Position numbers and translations under genes: made by a program. Source: Pseudomonas sp. C1C7 (GTDB lineage: Bacteria > Pseudomonadota > Gammaproteobacteria > Pseudomonadales > Pseudomonadaceae). From it: a stretch of 64,000 nucleotides of DNA. Position 1 is the stretch's first letter; each line of letters starts with the position of its first letter. The DNA is taken from NCBI RefSeq assembly GCF_013359595.1, contig NZ_JABFMP010000027.1:1-64000 (forward strand), in the 5' to 3' direction. The notes beneath the pieces are model-generated. The model saw nothing but the letters and a program-made list of their open reading frames with translations, was not told where the DNA came from and did not search any database. Below, in pieces: positions 25,024 to 34,300 of this stretch.

Positions 25024-25509
25024 ATGGAACGCATCTACATCGGCATGGGCAGCAACCTGGCTGAACCTGCCGAACAGCTGCGCAGCGCTGTTACCGCGCT
25101 GGCGCAGCTGCCGCAAACGCAACTGGTGGGGGTCTCGGCCTTCTATCAAAGCGACTCGTTGCTGCCCGGCCAACCGCGTTACACCAACGCCGTCGCCGCC
25201 CTCGACAGCCGCCTCGCGCCGCTGGAGCTTCTCGATGCGCTGCAAGCCATCGAGAACGGACAGGGCCGCGAGCGCCTCGAGCGCTGGGGCCCGCGCACCC
25301 TGGACCTGGACATCCTGCTGTTCGGCGATCGCCTGATCGACGAGCCACGGCTCAAGGTCCCGCACTATCACATGCAGGAACGGGCCTTCGTACTGTACCC
25401 ACTGGCCGAACTGGCACCTGCGGATCTGCGCCTGGCCGATGGCCGCACCCTCGCGGACCTGCTCGCGGCCTGCCCGTTCGTCGGCCTGGAACGCTTGCCC
25501 CAAGCCTGA
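25024..25509 (+). CDS. folK: 2-amino-4-hydroxy-6-hydroxymethyldihydropteridine pyrophosphokinase
   Basis: This folate-pathway kinase transfers pyrophosphate from ATP to hydroxymethyldihydropterin. The 161 residues begin IYIGMGSNL and contain the active-site segments VSAFYQSD and RWGPRTLDLDILLFG, with HYHMQERAFVLYPLAELAP near the C-terminus. It starts three bases after the pcnB stop, so it is cotranscribed, and a REPIN separates it from the pantothenate genes. Confidence 0.96.
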   Translation: MERIYIGMGSNLAEPAEQLRSAVTALAQLPQTQLVGVSAFYQSDSLLPGQPRYTNAVAALDSRLAPLELLDALQAIENGQGRERLERWGPRTLDLDILLFGDRLIDEPRLKVPHYHMQERAFVLYPLAELAPADLRLADGRTLADLLAACPFVGLERLPQA

Positions 25510-25520
25510 TCGAAATCCCC

Positions 25521-25610
25521 TGTGGGAGCGGGCTTGCTCTCGAATGCGGTGTGTTATCCGACATCATTGCCAGCAGACACACCGCATTCGCGAGCAAGCC
25601 CGCTCCCACA
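25521..25610. repeat. REPIN between folK and panB
   Basis: Two inverted REP arms, TGTGGGAGCGGGCTTGCTC and its complement ending CCGCTCCCACA, flank a spacer of about 40 bases, forming a long hairpin. The left arm has TCTCGAA instead of TCGCGAA, a point of decay. This is the classic Pseudomonas REP doublet, mobilised by RAYT transposases encoded elsewhere. Confidence 0.93.
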
Positions 25611-25875
25611 TTGGTTTGCGCCATTTCCTACAGAATCTGCTGAATCGCATCAGTCCCCTTCGGTAACAACCCTGACGTAACAATGCGGTAACACATGCAA
25701 TTGACTTCCCGGGTTCTCCTCACGACTATAGGCGTCCCGCTGCCGTCAACACGGCACTAAAAGGGCGCAATCCAGGCCTTATAAGCACGACAAAAGACCG
25801 TGCGCCTGAGTAGATGACGAATCACGCGCGTTACTCGCAGTAGTTTCCAGAGCGCCTGAACGAGGATTTTTTGAC
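25611..25875 (+). promoter_or_regulatory. Region upstream of panB with triple GTAACA repeat
   Basis: This 265-base stretch has no gene. It contains three direct copies of GTAACA at 25663, 25677 and 25688, then TTGACT at about 25702. Further on, CGGCACTAAAAGGGCGC (25752-25768) has GG and GC ten bases apart, a weak -24/-12 resemblance. The hexamers equal the CbrB half-sites found before crcZ. The real promoter of panBCD is not certain. Confidence 0.4.
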
Positions 25876-26676
25876 ATGCCAGCCATCACCCTGACCACGC
25901 TCCAGAGCCTCAAGCAGAAAGGTGAAAAGATCACCATGCTGACCTGCTATGACGCGACCTTCGCCCACGCCTGCAATCAGGCTGGCGTCGAAGTGCTGCT
26001 GGTGGGCGACTCCCTGGGCATGGTTCTGCAGGGCCACGACAGCACCCTGCCGGTCACCACCGCCGAAATGGCGTACCACGTAGCGGCGGTCAAGCGCGGT
26101 AACACCGATGCGCTGATCCTCGCCGACCTGCCTTTCATGGCCTATGCCACCACCGAACAAGCCATGACCAACAGCGCCCTGTTGATGCAGGCCGGTGCGC
26201 ACATGATCAAGGTCGAAGGTGCGTTGTGGCTGGCCGATTCGATTCGCCTGCTGGCCGAGCGCGGTGTGCCGGTGTGCGCGCACCTGGGCCTGACGCCGCA
26301 AGCGGTGAACATCCTCGGCGGCTACAAGGTCCAGGGCCGTAACGAAAACCAGGCCCGCCAGATGCGCGCCGACGCCATTTCCCTGGAACAGGCCGGGGCC
26401 GCCATGCTGCTGCTCGAGTGCGTGCCGAGCGAACTGGCCGAAGAAATCACCCAGGCGGTGAGCATTCCGGTGATCGGCATCGGTGCCGGCCATCGCACCG
26501 ATGGCCAGGTATTGGTCCTGCACGACATGCTGGGTCTGTCCATTACCGGTCGCGTGCCCAAGTTCGTGAAGAACTTCATGGCCGGCCAGGAAAGCATCCA
26601 CGGCGCCCTGAGCGCCTACGTCACTGAAGTCAAAGCGGCGACCTTCCCTGGCATCGAACATGGATTCTCTGCATGA
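25876..26676 (+). CDS. panB: 3-methyl-2-oxobutanoate hydroxymethyltransferase
   Basis: This 266-residue enzyme makes ketopantoate from 2-oxoisovalerate and methylenetetrahydrofolate, the first committed step of pantothenate synthesis. Characteristic motifs are MLTCYDATFA, VEVLLVGDSLGMVLQGHDSTLPVT with the metal-binding Asp, and IGIGAGHRTDGQVLVLHD. Its folate cosubstrate and 2-oxoisovalerate come from pathways represented by folK and ilv genes in the same window. It overlaps panC by four bases. Confidence 0.98.
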   Translation: MPAITLTTLQSLKQKGEKITMLTCYDATFAHACNQAGVEVLLVGDSLGMVLQGHDSTLPVTTAEMAYHVAAVKRGNTDALILADLPFMAYATTEQAMTNSALLMQAGAHMIKVEGALWLADSIRLLAERGVPVCAHLGLTPQAVNILGGYKVQGRNENQARQMRADAISLEQAGAAMLLLECVPSELAEEITQAVSIPVIGIGAGHRTDGQVLVLHDMLGLSITGRVPKFVKNFMAGQESIHGALSAYVTEVKAATFPGIEHGFSA

Positions 26677-27533
26677 ACACCGTAAAGACCGTACGCGAAC
26701 TGCGGGCCGCCGTTGCCCGCGCCCGTAGCGAAGGCAAGCGCATCGGCTTCGTGCCGACCATGGGCAACCTGCACAGCGGGCACGTCGCGCTGATCACCAA
26801 GGCGACCCAGCGGGTCGATTTCGTGGTCGCGAGCATTTTCGTCAACCCGCTGCAATTCGGCGCCGGCGAAGACCTCGACAAATACCCGCGCACCCTCGCC
26901 GCGGACCAGGAAAAGCTGCTCGAAGCCGGTTGCGACCTGCTGTTCGCGCCAACGGTCGAAGAAATGTACCCCGACGGCATGACCGGCCAGACCCGCGTCA
27001 GCGTCCCGCAATTGTCCGAAGGCCTGTGCGGCGCCAGCCGTCCGGGGCACTTCGAAGGCGTGGCGACCGTGGTCAGCAAGCTGTTCAACATGGTCCAGCC
27101 GGACCTGGCGATTTTCGGCCAGAAAGACTTCCAGCAACTGGCGGTCATCCGCGCCCTGGTGCATGACCTGAACATGCCGATCCAGATCATCGGCGAGCCG
27201 ACCGTGCGTGCCGCCGACGGCCTGGCGCTGTCGTCGCGCAACGGTTTCCTCAGCGAAGAGCAGCGCGCCACCGCGCCCGTGGTCTATCGCACCCTGAGCC
27301 AGATTGCCGAAGCGATCAAACAGGGCGAGCGGGATTTCCCGGCGCTGATCGCCGCGCAGATCAAACAGCTCGAAGCGGCTGGTTTGCGCCCTGACTATCT
27401 GGAAATCCGTCACGCCCTGACGTTGCGTCCGGCGACGGCGGAAGATCGCGACCTGGTGATCCTGGTGGCCGCTTTCCTCGGCACCACGCGGTTGATCGAC
27501 AACCTGCATCTGAACCTCGATACACCCGCCTGA
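26673..27533 (+). CDS. panC: Pantothenate synthetase
   Basis: This enzyme joins pantoate and beta-alanine with ATP. The 286-residue protein shows FVPTMGNLHSGH (HIGH-type nucleotide motif), FVNPLQFGAGEDLDKYPR, and GLALSSRNGFLS (KMSKS-like). The start ATG overlaps the panB stop (ATGA), confirming an operon. It is complete and typical. Confidence 0.98.
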   Translation: MNTVKTVRELRAAVARARSEGKRIGFVPTMGNLHSGHVALITKATQRVDFVVASIFVNPLQFGAGEDLDKYPRTLAADQEKLLEAGCDLLFAPTVEEMYPDGMTGQTRVSVPQLSEGLCGASRPGHFEGVATVVSKLFNMVQPDLAIFGQKDFQQLAVIRALVHDLNMPIQIIGEPTVRAADGLALSSRNGFLSEEQRATAPVVYRTLSQIAEAIKQGERDFPALIAAQIKQLEAAGLRPDYLEIRHALTLRPATAEDRDLVILVAAFLGTTRLIDNLHLNLDTPA

Positions 27534-27544
27534 ACAAAACCCAC

Positions 27545-27634
27545 TGTGGGAGCCGGCTTGCTCGCGAACGCGGAGTGTCATTCAACCTCACCGTTGACTG
27601 ACACCCTGCATTCGCGAGCAAGCCCGCTCCCACA
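27545..27634. repeat. REPIN between panC and panD
   Basis: Two inverted REP arms beginning TGTGGGAGC and ending GCTCCCACA are separated by a spacer of about 40 bases. The left arm reads GAGCCGGCTTGC, a variant of GAGCGGGCTTGC. It lies inside the panBCD transcript and could stabilise the upstream message or reduce panD expression. Confidence 0.92.
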
Positions 27635-27704
27635 TAGGGATCTGCTGCGCCTCAAACCCACCGGGCCAACCGCCCACTGTTCGATACCGACCTGGGAAAC
27701 ACTC

Positions 27705-28085
27705 ATGCACGCCATCATGCTCAAAGCCAAGCTGCATCGCGCCGAAGTCACCCACGCTGTACTCGATTACGAAGGTTCCTGCGCCATTGATGGCGAGTGG
27801 CTGGACTTGTCCGGCATCCGTGAATACGAACAGATCCAGATCTACAACGTCGACAATGGCGAGCGTTTCACCACCTATGCCATTCGTGGCGAAGAAGGCT
27901 CGCGCATGATTTCGGTCAACGGCGCGGCCGCGCACAAGGCTAAAGTGGGTGATCGCGTGATCATCTGTGCCTACGCCCACTACAGCGAAGCCGAATTGCT
28001 CAACTTCAAGCCACGCATGCTGTACATGGCGCCCGGCAACGAATTGAGCCACACCAGCAACGCCATTCCGGTCCAGGTCGCCTGA
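27705..28085 (+). CDS. panD: Aspartate 1-decarboxylase (pyruvoyl enzyme)
   Basis: This enzyme supplies beta-alanine to PanC. The 126-residue pro-enzyme self-cleaves between Gly24 and Ser25 in DYEGSCAIDG, producing the pyruvoyl group. The remaining sequence (IYNVDNGERFTTYAI and NGAAAHKAKVGDRVIICAYAHY) is typical. An upstream open frame extends into the REPIN, but the ATG at 27705 (MHAIMLKAKLHRAEV) is the family start. It is the last gene of panBCD. Confidence 0.97.
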   Translation: MHAIMLKAKLHRAEVTHAVLDYEGSCAIDGEWLDLSGIREYEQIQIYNVDNGERFTTYAIRGEEGSRMISVNGAAAHKAKVGDRVIICAYAHYSEAELLNFKPRMLYMAPGNELSHTSNAIPVQVA

Positions 28086-28231
28086 TTCGAGCCTGCCTTG
28101 GCCGTTTGTCGGACGGTTTCTAACTGGATGTTAAAAAAGTACCGGAAACGGGTCAGACAAAGTCAAGACAGATCATTGCGCGGGGTTTACTGTAGTCGCC
28201 CTGCGCCATGAAATCGTGTCGACGCAGGCGA

Positions 28232-28266
28232 CCGGAACGCCCACCCATAGCGCTCCGGGATTTTTT
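28232..28266 (+). terminator. Intrinsic terminator between panD and pgi
   Basis: CCGGAACGC and GCGCTCCGG pair across a nine-base loop with one mismatch and are followed by GATTTTTT. It lies 147 bases after panD and 42 bases before pgi, so it either ends the pan transcript or acts as an attenuator of pgi if the pgi promoter is upstream of it. Confidence 0.8.
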
Positions 28267-28307
28267 GTGTTCAAAAGGCCGTTCAAGTAATAAGGAAACC
28301 CGCAGCG

Positions 28308-29972
28308 ATGGCGTACTACCGCACTCCTCATGACGTTACCGCTCTGCCCGCCTGGCAGGCGTTGAATGACCACCGCCAAGCCATGCAGGATTTCAGCATG
28401 CGCGAGGCCTTCAATGCCGATCCGCAGCGTTTCACTCAATTCACCCTCAGCAGCTGCGGCCTGTTTCTCGACTATTCGAAGAACCTGATCAACGCCCAGA
28501 CCCGCGACCTGCTGGTGGGTCTGGCCAACGAAGTCGACCTCAAGGGTGCGATCAAATCGCTGTTCGACGGCGAGATCGTCAACGCCTCCGAAGGTCGTCC
28601 TGCCCTGCACACCGCGCTGCGTCGTCCGGTCGGCGACAAGTTGTCGGTCAACGGCGTCAACGTGATGCCGGAAGTGCACAAAGTGCTGAACCAGATGACC
28701 GACCTGGTGGGCCGCATCCACGACGGTCTGTGGCGCGGTTACACCGAGAAGCCGATCACCGACGTGGTGAACATCGGCATCGGTGGCTCCTTCCTTGGCC
28801 CCGAGCTGGTGTCCGAAGCCCTGCTGGCCTACGCCCATAAGGGCGTGCGCTGCCACTATCTGGCGAACATCGACGGCAGCGAATTCCACGAGCTGGCCAT
28901 GAAACTGCGCGCCGAGACCACGCTGTTCATCGTCTCGTCGAAATCCTTCAACACCCTCGAAACCCTGAAGAACGCCCAGGCCGCCCGTGCCTGGTACCTG
29001 GCCCAGGGTGGTTCGGAAGCCGAGCTGCACCGTCACTTCATCGCGGTCTCGAGCAACAACGCCGCGGCTGTGGCGTTCGGTATCCGTGAAGAGAACATCT
29101 TCCCGATGTGGGACTGGGTCGGCGGGCGTTACTCGCTGTGGTCGGCCATCGGTCTGCCGATTGCCCTGGCCATCGGCATGTCGAACTTCAAGGAGCTGCT
29201 GTCCGGTGCCTACACCATGGACCAGCATTTCCAGAGCGCACCGTTCGAACAGAACATGCCGGTGCTGCTGGCGCTGCTCGGCGTCTGGTACGGCAACTTC
29301 TGGGGTGCGCAAAGCCACGCGATCCTGCCGTACGACCACTACCTGCGTAACATCACCAAGCACCTGCAACAGCTGGACATGGAATCCAACGGCAAGAGCG
29401 TGCGTCAGGACGGCAAGCCGGTTTCGACCGATACCGGTCCAGTGATCTGGGGCGGCGTGGGCTGCAATGGTCAGCACGCCTACCACCAGTTGCTGCACCA
29501 GGGCACCCAACTGATCCCGGCCGACTTCATCGTGCCGATCGTCAGCTTCAACCCGGTGGCCGACCACCACCAGTGGCTGTACGCCAACTGCCTGTCGCAG
29601 AGCCAGGCGCTGATGCTGGGCAAGACCCTGGCCGAAGCCGAGACAGAACTGCGCGACAAGGGCATGGACGAAGCCGATGTGCAGAAACTCGCACCGCACA
29701 AGGTGATTCCGGGCAACCGTCCGAGCAACACCCTGGTGGTCGAGCGCATCAGCCCGCGTCGTCTGGGCGCGCTGGTGGCCATGTACGAGCACAAGGTCTT
29801 CGTGCAAAGCGTGATCTGGGGCATCAACGCCTTCGATCAGTGGGGCGTGGAGCTGGGCAAGGAACTGGGCAAGGGCGTCTACAACCGCCTGGTCGGCAAA
29901 GAGGAAACCGAGGCTGAAGATCCGTCCACTCAAGGGCTGATCAACTACTTCCGCGGGCGTCATCGCGGGTAA
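28308..29972 (+). CDS. pgi: Glucose-6-phosphate isomerase
   Basis: This 554-residue enzyme interconverts glucose-6-phosphate and fructose-6-phosphate. The PGI signatures are visible: the family motif region VNIGIGGSFLGPELVSEAL, VSSKSFNTLETL, WDWVGGRYSLWSAIGLP, and a GCNGQHAYHQLLHQG catalytic region. In pseudomonads, which lack phosphofructokinase, it mainly runs in the gluconeogenic direction. An AAGG Shine-Dalgarno is present. It appears monocistronic, flanked by a terminator and a REPIN. Confidence 0.98.
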   Translation: MAYYRTPHDVTALPAWQALNDHRQAMQDFSMREAFNADPQRFTQFTLSSCGLFLDYSKNLINAQTRDLLVGLANEVDLKGAIKSLFDGEIVNASEGRPALHTALRRPVGDKLSVNGVNVMPEVHKVLNQMTDLVGRIHDGLWRGYTEKPITDVVNIGIGGSFLGPELVSEALLAYAHKGVRCHYLANIDGSEFHELAMKLRAETTLFIVSSKSFNTLETLKNAQAARAWYLAQGGSEAELHRHFIAVSSNNAAAVAFGIREENIFPMWDWVGGRYSLWSAIGLPIALAIGMSNFKELLSGAYTMDQHFQSAPFEQNMPVLLALLGVWYGNFWGAQSHAILPYDHYLRNITKHLQQLDMESNGKSVRQDGKPVSTDTGPVIWGGVGCNGQHAYHQLLHQGTQLIPADFIVPIVSFNPVADHHQWLYANCLSQSQALMLGKTLAEAETELRDKGMDEADVQKLAPHKVIPGNRPSNTLVVERISPRRLGALVAMYEHKVFVQSVIWGINAFDQWGVELGKELGKGVYNRLVGKEETEAEDPSTQGLINYFRGRHRG

Positions 29973-29990
29973 TCCTCCAACCCCGTCCCC

Positions 29991-30078
29991 GTAGGAGCGA
30001 AGCTTGCTCGCGAATCAGACGATTCGGTGTATCAGGTACACCGCGACATCGTTCTTCGCGAGCAAGCTTCGCTCCTAC
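29991..30078. repeat. REPIN between pgi and acs, GTAGGAGCGAAG variant
   Basis: Arms GTAGGAGCGAAGCTTGCTCGCGAA and their complement TTCGCGAGCAAGCTTCGCTCCTAC are perfectly paired over 24 bases with a 40-base spacer that itself has GTGTA and TACAC halves. It belongs to a different sequence type (GTAGGAGCGAAG) from the GTGGGAGCGGGC copies in this window. Confidence 0.92.
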
Positions 30079-30165
30079 AGGGGGTGTTTAGCGCATGACT
30101 TGAACCAGCCGGGCACTCGGCGCATCTTTATTACCTGTTGACCACAACAAGAATAAGGAACCGTC

Positions 30166-32103
<1,938 letters not shown>

Positions 32104-32169
32104 AACCCTGAACCAGAAAAGCATGCGCGGCCTTCACCGGCCGCGCCGTCCTTACACAACCGAGTCGCC

Positions 32170-33042
32170 ATGGAATTCATCCGCAGCCGCATCGAAACCC
32201 AAATTATGAGTCTGACCGGCCTGTCCCTGGGCAAGCTGGACCTGGAAAACCCCAAAGGCGATCCCGGTCTGTTCGGGCCTGATTCGATCAGTTGGCAGGT
32301 GCATGGCGATTTCAGCAGCATGCTCATCGGCGGCATCAGTGCCTTGATGCTGCAGGCACTGCACCCGCTGGCCCTGGCGGGCGTGTGGGACCACTCGAAT
32401 TTTCGCGAGGACATGCTCGGCCGGTTGCGGCGCACCGGGCAGTTCATTTCCGGGACCACTTTTGGCTCAAGCAGGGATGCCGACTGGCTGATCGAGAAAG
32501 TGCGGACCATTCACCTGCAGATCACCGGCATCGCGCCCGATGGCCGGCCTTACGCCGCCAGCGATCCGCAGCTGTTGACCTGGGTGCATGTGGCCGAGGT
32601 CAACAACTTTCTGGCTGCGCATCTGCGGTATCGCAATCCGCATTTATCGCTTGCCGATCAGGATCGCTATTACGCGGAGATCGCGTTGGTCGCGGAACGT
32701 TTGGGGGCTCGAGATGTTCCACGCTCGCGGCAGGAAATTGCCGAGTACCTGGAGCGCATCAGGCCGCAACTGCTGTGTGACGAGCGCAGTCGTGAAGTGC
32801 TGCGGCTGTTGCTGAACGCGCCCTCGCCGAGTCGACTGGCCAAGCCTTTCGGCGGGTTGATGATGCAGGCCGGGATTGATCTGTTGCCGGATTGGGCCAG
32901 TGACTTGCTCGGCGTCAGCCAGAGTCCGCTGCAACGCAAGCTGATCCGCGCCAGCGTCAACCGCAGCGCACCGATGCTGCGCTGGGCGGTGCGCAATGGC
33001 TCGGTGCAGCGGGCGAAGCGGCGGATGGGGCTTTTGACCTGA
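32170..33042 (+). CDS. Oxygenase MpaB family protein (DUF2236)
   Basis: A 290-residue protein of the DUF2236/MpaB-like family, which includes latex-clearing protein and the fungal MpaB oxygenase. Conserved elements are the helix LMLQALHPLALAGVWDHSNF with a conserved His and the TWVHVAEVNNFLAAH segment, in positions expected for heme contact. The family can bind b-type heme. There is no signal peptide. It lies 66 bases after acs behind a GC-rich hairpin. The substrate is unknown. Confidence 0.83.
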   Translation: MEFIRSRIETQIMSLTGLSLGKLDLENPKGDPGLFGPDSISWQVHGDFSSMLIGGISALMLQALHPLALAGVWDHSNFREDMLGRLRRTGQFISGTTFGSSRDADWLIEKVRTIHLQITGIAPDGRPYAASDPQLLTWVHVAEVNNFLAAHLRYRNPHLSLADQDRYYAEIALVAERLGARDVPRSRQEIAEYLERIRPQLLCDERSREVLRLLLNAPSPSRLAKPFGGLMMQAGIDLLPDWASDLLGVSQSPLQRKLIRASVNRSAPMLRWAVRNGSVQRAKRRMGLLT

Positions 33043-33050
33043 TTGAAAGC

Positions 33051-33122
33051 ATCGCGAGCAGGCTCGCTCCCACAGGGTTCTGTGTCGGATATTGGATTTG
33101 TATTCAACCCCCTGCTCGCGAT
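33051..33122. repeat. REP-derived inverted pair
   Basis: ATCGCGAGCAGG (33051-33062) and its exact complement CCTGCTCGCGAT (33111-33122) flank a 48-base centre that starts with CTCGCTCCCACAG, a REP tail. It is a partly decayed REPIN between two forward genes. Confidence 0.8.
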
Positions 33123-33191
33123 GGCAGCCCCTCGGTCCCGCGCCAAGCTGCTAAACTCCCGCGCCAAATTCCCACCTGCAAGGCGCCCAGC

Positions 33192-34208
33192 ATGTCTTCC
33201 TTGAATCAGGCGCTGCGCGCCGCCCTTGAACGTCGCCAGGACCTGTTGGCTGAACTGCACAGCCAGGGCACCGACTGCTATCGGCTGTTCCATGGCAGCC
33301 AGGAAGGCGCCGGCGGCCTGACCATCGACCGCTACGGTCCGCAATTGATGGTGCAGAGTTTCCACCAGACGCTGGAGCGCGACGCGCTGCTGCAACTGCA
33401 CGAGATCGTCAATCGGCACCTGGGCATCGACAGCCTGCTGGTCTACAACGACCGCTCCCGGGGCAACTCGCGCATCGACCGCGAAGACAGCGTCTACCGC
33501 GCCGAGGAAGCCGCCCTGCAGGACCTGGTCGGTCACGAATGGGGCCTCAACTACCGGGTGCGCGGGCGTCATGCCGGGCAGGATCCGCTGCTGTTCCTCG
33601 ACCTGCGCAACGCCCGCGGCTGGGTCAAGGCCCACAGCCAGAACAAAAGCGTGCTCAACCTGTTCGCCTACACCTGTGGTGTCGGCCTCAGCGCCGCGGC
33701 CGGTGGCGCTCGCGAGGTGTGCAATCTGGATTTCGCCGAAGGCAACCTGGCGGTCGGTCGTGAGAACGGCCAGCTCAACCCGCAACTGCCGACCATGGAA
33801 TTCATCCAGTGCGACTATTTCCCTGCCATTCGCCAACTGGCCGGACTGCCGATCAGTCAGCGTCGCGGGCAAAAACTGCCGAGCTATCCGCGCCTGGAGC
33901 AACGCCAATATGATCTGGTGCTGCTCGATCCGCCGGCCTGGGCCAAAAGTGCTTTCGGCACCGTCGACCTGTTGCGCGACTACCAGAGCTTGCTGAAACC
34001 GGCACTGCTGGCCACCGCCGACAACGGCGTGCTGATCTGCTGCAACAACCTGGCAAAGGTCAGCATGGACGACTGGCGCGAACAGGTTTTGCGTTGCGCG
34101 GAAAAAGCCGGGCGGCCGGTGCGGGAGTGGAGCGTGATGAAACCGGCGGATGACTTCCCGTCGATGGACCAGCAGCCACCACTGAAAACCCTGATCCTGC
34201 AGCTTTGA
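33192..34208 (+). CDS. Class I SAM-dependent methyltransferase, RlmI/RlmL-like
   Basis: A 338-residue protein of the Methyltrans_SAM family related to 23S rRNA cytosine methyltransferases. SAM-binding motif I is LNLFAYTCGVGLSAAAGG, the acidic motif is NLDFAEGNL, and the catalytic-type motif is LLDPPAWAKSAFG. It begins with a short N-terminal domain and lacks the PUA domain of RlmI, so it is a shorter paralogue; the exact target is not known. It follows a REP element and stands alone. Confidence 0.85.
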   Translation: MSSLNQALRAALERRQDLLAELHSQGTDCYRLFHGSQEGAGGLTIDRYGPQLMVQSFHQTLERDALLQLHEIVNRHLGIDSLLVYNDRSRGNSRIDREDSVYRAEEAALQDLVGHEWGLNYRVRGRHAGQDPLLFLDLRNARGWVKAHSQNKSVLNLFAYTCGVGLSAAAGGAREVCNLDFAEGNLAVGRENGQLNPQLPTMEFIQCDYFPAIRQLAGLPISQRRGQKLPSYPRLEQRQYDLVLLDPPAWAKSAFGTVDLLRDYQSLLKPALLATADNGVLICCNNLAKVSMDDWREQVLRCAEKAGRPVREWSVMKPADDFPSMDQQPPLKTLILQL

Positions 34209-34300
34209 TTTGCGTCAGACTTATCTGAATCTGCATTGCGGGGCGATTGTTTCGGAACCGCAAACGCGTGCCATACTCCAAGGCACTCCGATTCAGACAG

